Shown piece after piece: positions 1 to 5,837 of a stretch of DNA of 30,742 nucleotides. Source of the DNA: Syntrophaceae bacterium UBA5619 (GTDB lineage: Bacteria; Desulfobacterota; Syntrophia; Syntrophales; UBA5619). Position 1 is the stretch's first letter. Every line of letters begins with the position of its first letter. Below the pieces are notes generated by a model. The model made no database searches. It had not been told where the DNA came from and saw only the letters and a list, made by a program, of their open reading frames with translations. The position numbers and the translations under genes are program-made. The stretch spans positions 1 through 30,742 of the forward strand of contig DIKL01000050.1 of NCBI GenBank assembly GCA_002424545.1. The letters run 5' to 3'.

Positions 1-280
1 ATGATGGAAATCAGAAGCGGGAGAAAGTAAATCGTGGAAACGACAATGCCGCCAATACATATCTTGTCAATCCAGTGATTGCAGAGATATCTCTCCTCCC
101 AGTCAGTTGATACAATGAAATGCCGAAAGCGTTCGAGTGGGCTCTTTTTCGCCGTGATTCCGCAATGCGTGATCCTGGGTTGCCTGATTGCTATGGATGC
201 CGCTCGTGTCGGAAATGCTGTCATTGTGTTCATTATTTTGTCCTTATCGTGCCGTTTTGGTCAGTAGAATTCTATTGCAT
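1..280. other. Non-coding or unassigned left edge
   Basis: This stretch lies downstream of the leftward lexA-type gene. Short overlapping open frames occur on the plus strand (79-267 and 120-383), but their translations are Cys- and Ile-rich without recognisable domains, and one runs antisense into lexA. I see no tRNA, terminator or repeat that I can support. Confidence 0.5.
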
Positions 281-868
281 CTACTGGTGGTACTTCCGGA
301 TCACCGCCGTAACAACACCTCCAAGTCGTAATTCCGTCTTGGGTCTGATGATGGGGTATTTTGGATTTGCGGCCTCAAGATAGACTTGGCAGTTTTCCTT
401 TTTGAAATACTTCATGGTCCAATCCCCATCCACCTCCGCGATCACAACGTCGCCATTCCGCGGCTGTTTGCCTCTCTCGATAATGACCAGATCTCCCTCC
501 ATGATGCCTTCTCCGATCATGGAATCACCGCTGACTTGCAACAAGAAAGATGCCTCCGGTTTTGTGATCAGGTATTCGTCCATAGACATGATGTCGCAGA
601 GAGCCTCTTCTTCAGGCGACGGGAAACCAGCCTGCACGGAACCGACCAATGGGATGGCAAACGAGCTTTTCTTGAATCTCAGATGGCGCTTTTCGTCCTT
701 TTCCAGAATCCCAGCTCTGATGAGCTTGTCGATCCAGAAATTGACGACGCTCTTGGATCTGACCCCGAGGAGGCCCACCATTTCCGAAAAGGACGGCATG
801 CGGCGGTTCTCCCGGAAGAAGGCGGCAATGAGTTTCTGGACCGATTGGAGGGTACGTTTTTCTTTCAT
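281..868 (-). CDS. lexA: LexA-type SOS repressor (S24 self-cleaving)
   Basis: Transcriptional repressor that self-cleaves when RecA is activated by DNA damage. The N-terminal ~65 residues form a winged-helix DNA-binding region. The C-terminal half is an S24/LexA peptidase: a cleavage-site Ala-Gly in VQAGFPSP, the nucleophile Ser in SGDSMIGEGI, and the general-base Lys in DWTMKYFKK. All three elements are intact, so the protein should be active. I chose the ATG at 868 (MKEKRTLQ) over the in-frame start at 949. The upstream 27 codons overlap the promoter and operator, and 868 begins just before the first helix. No SD is evident before 868. It sits alone on the minus strand at the edge of lower-GC DNA, so it could belong to a chromosomal SOS cassette whose other genes lie outside the window. 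It shows no link to the biosynthetic cluster. Confidence 0.88.
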   Translation of the reverse strand: MKEKRTLQSVQKLIAAFFRENRRMPSFSEMVGLLGVRSKSVVNFWIDKLIRAGILEKDEKRHLRFKKSSFAIPLVGSVQAGFPSPEEEALCDIMSMDEYLITKPEASFLLQVSGDSMIGEGIMEGDLVIIERGKQPRNGDVVIAEVDGDWTMKYFKKENCQVYLEAANPKYPIIRPKTELRLGGVVTAVIRKYHQ

Positions 869-874
869 GGTTGC

Positions 875-903
875 AGTATATAGAACGAGTGTTCTATTGT
901 CAA
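875..903 (-). promoter_or_regulatory. lexA promoter
   Basis: On the minus strand, TTGACA (903-898) and TATACT (880-875) are separated by exactly 17 nt, a near-consensus sigma-70 promoter. The -10 element ends 6 nt before the ATG at 868. The expected transcription start therefore falls on or next to the start codon, implying a leaderless mRNA. Confidence 0.75.
881..896. promoter_or_regulatory. LexA operator (SOS box)
   Basis: The 16-nt perfect inverted repeat TAGAACGAGTGTTCTA has GAAC-N4-GTTC at its core, the layout of LexA boxes outside the gamma-proteobacteria. It fills the spacer between the -35 and -10 elements of the lexA promoter, ideal for autorepression. It could also affect a divergent transcript toward the right. 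Confidence 0.75.
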
Positions 904-914
904 GAAGTTTTTTA

Positions 915-942
915 TTGACACCTGATCCGAGGGTGTTACGTT
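915..942 (+). promoter_or_regulatory. Possible divergent promoter
   Basis: TTGACA at 915-920 is followed after 16 nt by TACGTT (937-942), a weak -10. It would read rightward toward the small ORF at 973 and lies about 20 nt from the LexA operator. The match is partial, so it is only a candidate. Confidence 0.3.
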
Positions 943-972
943 TTTCCACATTCCAATCCCGTGGAGGCTATC

Positions 973-1095
973 ATGAAAAACGTTGAGATGAAGATAGAAG
1001 GAAGCTCTATTTCAATGCGTAATACGTTTGCGGAGATCCCGAGGAGTGGAACCCATTATGGCGTTAAAGCCGAATTCCCATTGCTTTTGAGATAA
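973..1095 (+). CDS. Small hypothetical ORF (40 aa), divergent from lexA
   Basis: The ATG at 973 is preceded by GGAGG at 963-967 with 5-nt spacing, and the frame runs 40 codons to TAA at 1093-1095. The protein starts MKNVEMKIEGSS. From memory this resembles the start of small conserved proteins in deltaproteobacteria, but the rest does not continue that pattern, so it may be a decayed or frameshifted remnant. A candidate promoter lies at 915-942. No function can be given. The good SD and the position next to an SOS operator are the only supports. Confidence 0.3.
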   Translation: MKNVEMKIEGSSISMRNTFAEIPRSGTHYGVKAEFPLLLR

Positions 1096-1155
1096 TTCCC
1101 TTTTACATTAAGCCTATACAAATCTTTCCAATCATTCATTACGAGGAGCTATCTC

Positions 1156-1914
1156 ATGAACAAATCCGACGTTATGAGCGCGTTGGAGTACACAATCATA
1201 GCGGTCGTCACATTCGTCGTCATGCAGACGCTGGTCGTTGTCATGCACGAGTTTACCCACAGCACCGTTGCCTGGCTGCTCGGGCATATGCGAAGCCCTT
1301 TCGACATCATCTGGGGGAATCCCCTGACACTAAAAGGTTGGGACGAAGGCGTGCACTACCGGGAACTGGTCAGGTCCGGGCATCTCGTTGCGGAAGCTCT
1401 CATCGGGGTAAGCCCGCTTGTTGTGCATGCGATCATTGTGACACTGGCTTTCGTTCTCATGGGCAAAGGGATGCCGGGGAACAGATGGCTTTTTCATTGC
1501 CTGTACTGGTTCGTCATAGCCAACTTTATGGAACTTGTCGCATACATTGTTATGTTCTCTTTTTCTGCGCATGGCGACACGGGCCACTTCACGCATGATC
1601 TTGGTGCATCCCCGTGGGTCCTTTTTATCGTCGGAACGACGGCCATCGTCTTCGGATCGTATATTCTCTTCAGGAAAATGATCTCACGCATGTATGCTTT
1701 CTTCGCGCGGGGAAACCATGCGCTCGAGTGGAGTATTCTGATCATGAGCGCCTTTTTTCTTTTTCTTTGGGGAAGCGGTCTTCGCGTGGCCGTTAACATA
1801 TACCCCGACCCTCAGTGGATGTTCGGTCTCTTGGGATTTATAGCATTCGGTTTTGCTATCATCGCAACTGATCCAGGAAGGGCATGGATGATCAGGCACA
1901 AAGAGATTAAATGA
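1156..1914 (+). CDS. Polytopic membrane protein with HExxH motif (putative M50-like metalloprotease)
   Basis: 252-residue integral membrane protein with about six hydrophobic segments (near residues 10-30, 78-100, 108-135, 150-172, 190-208 and 220-240). A HEFTH sequence sits at the end of the first hydrophobic segment, near residue 32. This matches the zinc-binding HExxH of intramembrane proteases of the M50 (site-2 protease) type. An NFMELVAY segment near residue 120 might supply a further acidic ligand, but the classical M50 NxxPxxxLDG motif is not visible, so the proteolytic role is inferred. The start is supported by GAGGAG about 7 nt upstream of the ATG. It is monocistronic in appearance, with no cluster link. 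It could equally be an uncharacterised membrane protein. Confidence 0.7.
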   Translation: MNKSDVMSALEYTIIAVVTFVVMQTLVVVMHEFTHSTVAWLLGHMRSPFDIIWGNPLTLKGWDEGVHYRELVRSGHLVAEALIGVSPLVVHAIIVTLAFVLMGKGMPGNRWLFHCLYWFVIANFMELVAYIVMFSFSAHGDTGHFTHDLGASPWVLFIVGTTAIVFGSYILFRKMISRMYAFFARGNHALEWSILIMSAFFLFLWGSGLRVAVNIYPDPQWMFGLLGFIAFGFAIIATDPGRAWMIRHKEIK

Positions 1915-2302
1915 GGCTGCCATGGCATAACCCTTCCTTCCTTCCTTTTGCCGATGAAAAACTTGGAAAGCTGCCCCGAAGGAAAGCAGGAGCAAGGGGT
2001 GCAAGCAGTTTTGTCGCCTTGAAATGTTGTATCCTGGCGATTATACGCCCAGGTAGTCCCTCAATTTCCGGACAGTCGTTTTCAGCACAGCATTACGTCA
2101 CCATATTTCTCAACCAAGGCGGCAAAGGTTATTTTCAAAGCCGTTCTTTCTCCTTTGCGTTGAACCATGTTTCCATGTTCCATGTTTCCATTGACACGCA
2201 AATTGGCTTGTCCTATGCTTCCCATGAGATTTTATCATCATCGGATCCTGCGTATGCCTGCGGGAGATCATTGACCACTGCCGGACGGCGGAAGGTGAAG
2301 GA
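1915..2302. other. Intergenic region between membrane protein and ParA-like gene
   Basis: About 390 nt without a supported gene. A 131-codon open frame (1911-2306) starts inside the preceding stop region and has no recognisable domain or SD; I do not accept it. A short CCATGTT(T) direct repeat lies at 2165-2190. A GGAAGG near 2290 is the likely ribosome site for the TTG start at 2303. Confidence 0.5.
2165..2190. repeat. Short tandem repeat, three CCATGTT(T) copies
   Basis: Three consecutive copies of CCATGTTT / CCATGTT / CCATGTTT followed by CCA. It could be slippage-generated sequence or a weak binding site; nothing indicates a function. Confidence 0.5.
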
Positions 2303-3400
2303 TTGAGTCCGATTGATCGGAATTCAGACGGTTTCGGCTTGGAAGAATTGGATAATCTGCCGGACAGCATTGCGCGCGAATCCTCACCTGATCGCCCGGA
2401 GGGAAACCTGACACGCGGGGTCGAAACGAAAGCACACATGTCACGCTACATCATGACTACCCAAGAATTGGCCCGCTTGACCGGCGAATCCTCTCACCGA
2501 CTGGCACAAAGCTTGGGCCGAAACGAGCTTCTCCGCCTGCCGAACGGCAAACCGGGAGTCCCACCATTGCGCCTGAGGGAATTTCTCGAAGCAAGGGGCG
2601 CGGATTACAGTTTTAAAGTGGTGGCTCACGTCAACCTGCGCGGCGGCATCGGCAAGACCATCAGTTCCATTACCCTCGCGACCCGGGCCGTGCAATACGG
2701 ATTCAAGACCTGTATCCTGGATTTGGATTCCCAAGGATCGGCCTCGCTGGCCTTCGGGAAGCTGCCGGGGGAGGACGATCCGATTTTTTACGATGTCTGG
2801 CAACGCCCGACGGAGATGCTCCCCGGGGCTTTGCAGCGGATCGAAGACCAGCTTTTCATCTTGCCCTCGTCGCTGGAAAACGGCCTATTGGATATCAATA
2901 TGATCAATCCGAGCGCGCAGAAAAACGCAGTGCGCGGGGTCTGCGCGGAGTTGAAGGCCAACCATTTCGACCTCGTGGTCATCGATTGTCCGCCCTCGCT
3001 GGGAACCGCGGTGATCTCCACGATCTGCGCGGCGGATATCATCGTCATCCCGGTGGCAAGCGATGCGTTTTCTTTCCGAGGACTGGAAATTACGCTGAAC
3101 GAAATCTCATCCATTTGCCAAACCTTCAGCATCAGACCGCCGCAGATCCGAATTCTCTACACGAAATTCGACCGGCGGATCAAAATCTCCCACGATGCGG
3201 CGGCGCGTCTCAAAGCCAATTACGCCCAGTATCTGATTCCGATTTATATCCGGACGAGCACCGATTTTCTCAAGGCTTTGGAACGTGGCGAGACGGTCTT
3301 CGCACACAGCCAAAAGAGCCATGCCAAGGACGATTATGACCTCTATGTAAGAAGTCTGTTGCATCTCGACTCTGCACTGGCTGGTGAGGAAGATGACTGA
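2303..3400 (+). CDS. ParA/MinD-like partitioning ATPase
   Basis: Deviant-Walker ATPase of the ParA/Soj family, which normally positions DNA or protein cargo by ATP-dependent dimerisation. Counting from the TTG at 2303, residues ~52-100 form an HTH-like N-terminal domain (TTQELARLTG). The Walker A loop (NLRGGIGKT) is near residue 115, the switch I-like DLDSQGS near 145, and the Walker B-like VVIDCPPS near 225. Oddly, the signature Lys of the KGGxGKT motif is Arg here. The start is uncertain. TTG at 2303 has GGAAGG 7 nt upstream, whereas ATGs at 2438 and 2453 lack a clear SD but begin closer to the folded HTH region; the first ~45 residues look disordered. No ParB follows. Instead a DUF697 gene overlaps its 3' end by 17 nt, so the two are translationally coupled and may act together. 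Confidence 0.82.
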   Translation: MSPIDRNSDGFGLEELDNLPDSIARESSPDRPEGNLTRGVETKAHMSRYIMTTQELARLTGESSHRLAQSLGRNELLRLPNGKPGVPPLRLREFLEARGADYSFKVVAHVNLRGGIGKTISSITLATRAVQYGFKTCILDLDSQGSASLAFGKLPGEDDPIFYDVWQRPTEMLPGALQRIEDQLFILPSSLENGLLDINMINPSAQKNAVRGVCAELKANHFDLVVIDCPPSLGTAVISTICAADIIVIPVASDAFSFRGLEITLNEISSICQTFSIRPPQIRILYTKFDRRIKISHDAAARLKANYAQYLIPIYIRTSTDFLKALERGETVFAHSQKSHAKDDYDLYVRSLLHLDSALAGEEDD

Positions 3401-3989
3401 AAAAGACCCAAAAGCGGCAATAAAAGTGTCGCGGCCGCGACGGCGGCTGTATGAAGCGCTGCCGGAAATCCCGGAGGCCGCTCCTTCCGTTCCCCCGACC
3501 GCGCCGACAGCGACGCCTGCTCCGACGCCGGCGCCGGAACTAAACACGGCGCATTTCGCCAGGGAGATGGTTGTCAAGCGCTTCGCCCGCATGACGATGG
3601 GCACGGCCTTGATCCCCTTGCCGCTGGCAGATTGGGTCGCCGGTACCGCCGTCCAGATGAAGATGATCAAGACGCTGGCCGAGCTCTATCGGGTTGAGTT
3701 CTCGGAACAAAGGACCAAGGCGATCATTGGTTCGCTGATCGGCGGTTTCCATATCGGCCTTTTGACCGCCAGCCTCTTCAAGGTTGTGCCGGTGATCGGC
3801 CTGGCGGGCGGCGTGGCATCTTCGGCCGCGCTTTCCTACGGCATCACTTATGCCCTGGGGGTGATTTTCATCCGCCATTTCGAGGCGGGAGGAACTCTCC
3901 TGAATTTCGACACTCAGAAAGCCCGGCAAGAGTTTCCGCAAGCCTGCGCCGAAGGTCGGGAAAAGGAGGCCCTACCGGTCGACCATTAA
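3384..3989 (+). CDS. DUF697 family membrane protein
   Basis: 201-residue protein. The N-terminal ~55 residues are basic, then Pro/Ala/Thr-rich (residues ~33-52), a likely flexible linker. The rest resembles DUF697 (YcjF-like and GTPase-associated) proteins: a FAREMVVKRFARMT start, a hydrophobic ALIPLPLADWVAGTAVQM segment, and two closely spaced Gly/Ala-rich hydrophobic segments (~residues 110-165) that could insert into the membrane as a hairpin. It overlaps the 3' end of the ParA-like ATPase, so the pair probably forms a two-gene operon in which this protein recruits the ATPase to the membrane (inference). It is convergent with the biosynthetic cluster and marks its probable left boundary. 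Confidence 0.78.
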   Translation: MRKMTEKDPKAAIKVSRPRRRLYEALPEIPEAAPSVPPTAPTATPAPTPAPELNTAHFAREMVVKRFARMTMGTALIPLPLADWVAGTAVQMKMIKTLAELYRVEFSEQRTKAIIGSLIGGFHIGLLTASLFKVVPVIGLAGGVASSAALSYGITYALGVIFIRHFEAGGTLLNFDTQKARQEFPQACAEGREKEALPVDH

Positions 3990-3997
3990 ACCTGCCC

Positions 3998-4016
3998 CGG
4001 ACGGATCCGATTTTTT
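3998..4016 (+). terminator. Weak possible intrinsic terminator
   Basis: A CGGA-CGGA-TCCG mini-hairpin (4-bp stem) followed by six T residues sits in the 30-nt gap between the convergent DUF697 and racemase genes. The stem is short, so efficiency is doubtful. Confidence 0.3.
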
Positions 4017-4019
4017 CTC

Positions 4020-4724
4020 TTATTCAAGGATTTCCTCGAAGTGCCTTGCGATCGTGAAAAGCGGGTCCACGAAGGCCGTGTCGGCAACGGCGTGGGCGTC
4101 CATGTAGCGGGTCAGCAAATGAAATTCGGTGCAGGCAGCGATGAAGGAGTTCAGCCCGTAGCGGTCGAGCAGCCCGCGCACCGCCTCATAAACCGGGGGC
4201 ACCTCCCGGCCGGGCTTGAGATGGTCGTAAATCAACCCGTGAATGAAACGCCTGTCCTTTTCCTCCGGCACCACGATGTACTCCTGGGCCAGGACCGCCT
4301 CCTGGGAGGCGTCGAAAAGGCGCCGCTCATAGCTCCCCAGCGAGGCCATCAGAAGCGCTTTCTCTTTCCGCACCATCAGCTCCCGGGCCGTGAGATCGAC
4401 GAGGGAAACGATCTTTTCGGTCAGTGACTTGGGCAACCGGCTAAGCAGCGTATGGGAGGTGAAACAGCAGATGACGATCTTCGCGACCCCCGCGGCATTC
4501 AGGGCCGTCAGGTTCCTGACCAGCGAGGCCTCGAGGTTCCGACCGCCGTCGTTCAGCAGAGAACTGGTACGGTCTGGAACGCCAGACAGGGAGTGCAGCA
4601 CGATACTCGGATAGGCCTGCTCGCTGGCGCCGTTCAGGTTGCATTCGTATATCGTCCGGAGAAACGCCAGCGACGCAAGGGGTCCCATGCCCCCGAGGAT
4701 TCCCAGTATCTTTTCCCCCATCAT
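4020..4724 (-). CDS. Aspartate/glutamate racemase family protein (McyF-like role)
   Basis: Cofactor-independent amino acid racemase using two Cys as acid/base. The N-terminal GILGGMGPLAS glycine loop is typical of the Asp/Glu/hydantoin racemase superfamily. The first catalytic Cys region is VICCFTSHTLL and the second AACTEFHLL, so both Cys are present. Length (234 aa) is normal. The frame opens with TTG at 4727, but AGGA 7 nt upstream of the ATG at 4724 favours that start. It lies 9 nt after the stop of the DUF481 gene and is the last gene of the leftward operon. In microcystin and nodularin clusters a racemase of this family (McyF/NdaF) accompanies the NRPS. Here one NRPS A domain reads like an iso-aspartate domain and its module has no epimerase, so supplying a free D-acidic amino acid is a plausible job (inference). 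A housekeeping role cannot be excluded. Confidence 0.85.
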   Translation of the reverse strand: MMGEKILGILGGMGPLASLAFLRTIYECNLNGASEQAYPSIVLHSLSGVPDRTSSLLNDGGRNLEASLVRNLTALNAAGVAKIVICCFTSHTLLSRLPKSLTEKIVSLVDLTARELMVRKEKALLMASLGSYERRLFDASQEAVLAQEYIVVPEEKDRRFIHGLIYDHLKPGREVPPVYEAVRGLLDRYGLNSFIAACTEFHLLTRYMDAHAVADTAFVDPLFTIARHFEEILE

Positions 4725-4733
4725 CAATCCTTC

Positions 4734-5825
4734 CTAATAGCTGAACTGTATCCCTGATTTGAGCGTCGTGTCGGTCTTGTCGACCGTGGGCCAGGGGTTG
4801 CTGTCGTACTCGTACTTGTACCCGATCATGAAATTCACGTGCGGCGCCAGCTTGAAGTAGAGTTCGTTGATGAGGAACCACCGATAGCGGTTGGTATCAC
4901 CGGTCACATAGAGGTGGGCCACGTCGTTGTTGAAGACATCGGTGGACTTGAGGTTCTGGATGATCCGGAAGGTCTGTTTGTAGGTGAGGCGGTCGGTGAT
5001 GTTCCACCGATAGTCCTCCCGGAAGTATGCGGCACCCACTTCAAGATTCTCCATGTCCATGGTTTTCTTGACCAGTTCGGGAAATTTCTCGTTCTCATAA
5101 CCCCCCGCAAAAAACACCCCCAGGCGATGCCGCTCCGCATCGATGAGCGCATAGCCGACTCCGGCGTAGTAGCTGTTCCGACCGGCGATGTAGTTTGCCG
5201 TATCCTTTTCCCACATATACCCAACCTCCCCATAGAGCCGGTCGGTCAGGTCGTAGCGCAAGGCGTCCTGGACGCTGCGGTAATCGGAATCCGTTGAGTT
5301 CTGGCGGGTTCCGGTCTTGGAAAGTTCTGCCTTGAACTCCTTATCGATGATATAGGACAGGGTATTGGTGAACCGCCATTTCCGCACCATAAAATTCGCC
5401 GAGCCGTTGTAGAGATCCGATTGGGTATTGCCCGTCTTGTGCTTGTAGTCCAACGTCCCGTCGATATGAAAAAGCCATCGCTCGGGGAGCGGCGAATACT
5501 TGAGCGAGCTGTGCTCCCACCAGGAGGCGAGGTCGGGTTTCGTTTGCGGTGCGGCGGCGGAAATCGTTGCCGGCAGTGCGGATCCGGGTGCCGCCGGAGT
5601 CGCCTGGACGGGAACGGCGGCATTCTTCACCGCCATTTCGGCTTCCTTTCTTCCGGCCTCTTTGCCCTCGCGGAAAATCTGGAGGTATATGTCCGGGTAA
5701 TGCTCCTTGATGTACCCGCTGTCCATCACCGGCAGATCCGCCGCACCGACATATCCCGCCCCAAGAAATATCGTCGCGGACAACATCCCGATGATTGCAA
5801 TACCCCTTCCACTGAAGCGTCTCAT
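4734..5825 (-). CDS. DUF481-type outer-membrane beta-barrel protein
   Basis: 363-residue exported protein. A signal peptide (about residues 1-28: basic MRRFSGRG, hydrophobic core, cleavage near AGYVGAA) is followed by a charged region, an Ala/Pro-rich linker, and a C-terminal ~250-residue barrel domain. Alternating aromatic/polar strands (WLFHIDGTLDYKHKTGN, LYGEVGYMWEKD, YYAGVGYALID, NFMIGYKYEYDSN) and a terminal aromatic (SGIQFSY) are hallmarks of outer-membrane insertion. The family assignment to DUF481 is by strand pattern. The start has a near-perfect SD (AAAGGAGGT) in the 12 nt after the asnB stop, so expression should be strong. Inside a biosynthetic operon it might help product pass the outer membrane or protect the envelope, but DUF481 proteins have no established transport role. 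Confidence 0.8.
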   Translation of the reverse strand: MRRFSGRGIAIIGMLSATIFLGAGYVGAADLPVMDSGYIKEHYPDIYLQIFREGKEAGRKEAEMAVKNAAVPVQATPAAPGSALPATISAAAPQTKPDLASWWEHSSLKYSPLPERWLFHIDGTLDYKHKTGNTQSDLYNGSANFMVRKWRFTNTLSYIIDKEFKAELSKTGTRQNSTDSDYRSVQDALRYDLTDRLYGEVGYMWEKDTANYIAGRNSYYAGVGYALIDAERHRLGVFFAGGYENEKFPELVKKTMDMENLEVGAAYFREDYRWNITDRLTYKQTFRIIQNLKSTDVFNNDVAHLYVTGDTNRYRWFLINELYFKLAPHVNFMIGYKYEYDSNPWPTVDKTDTTLKSGIQFSY

Positions 5826-5837
5826 CGGCCACCTCCT

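Noticed and set aside
1911..2306. 131-codon open frame between the membrane protein and ParA
   Set aside because: No recognisable domain, no SD, and it contains a repeat-derived stretch; composition looks intergenic.
3998..4016. Strong bidirectional terminator between convergent genes
   Set aside because: Only a 4-bp stem precedes the T-run; kept as a weak candidate only.
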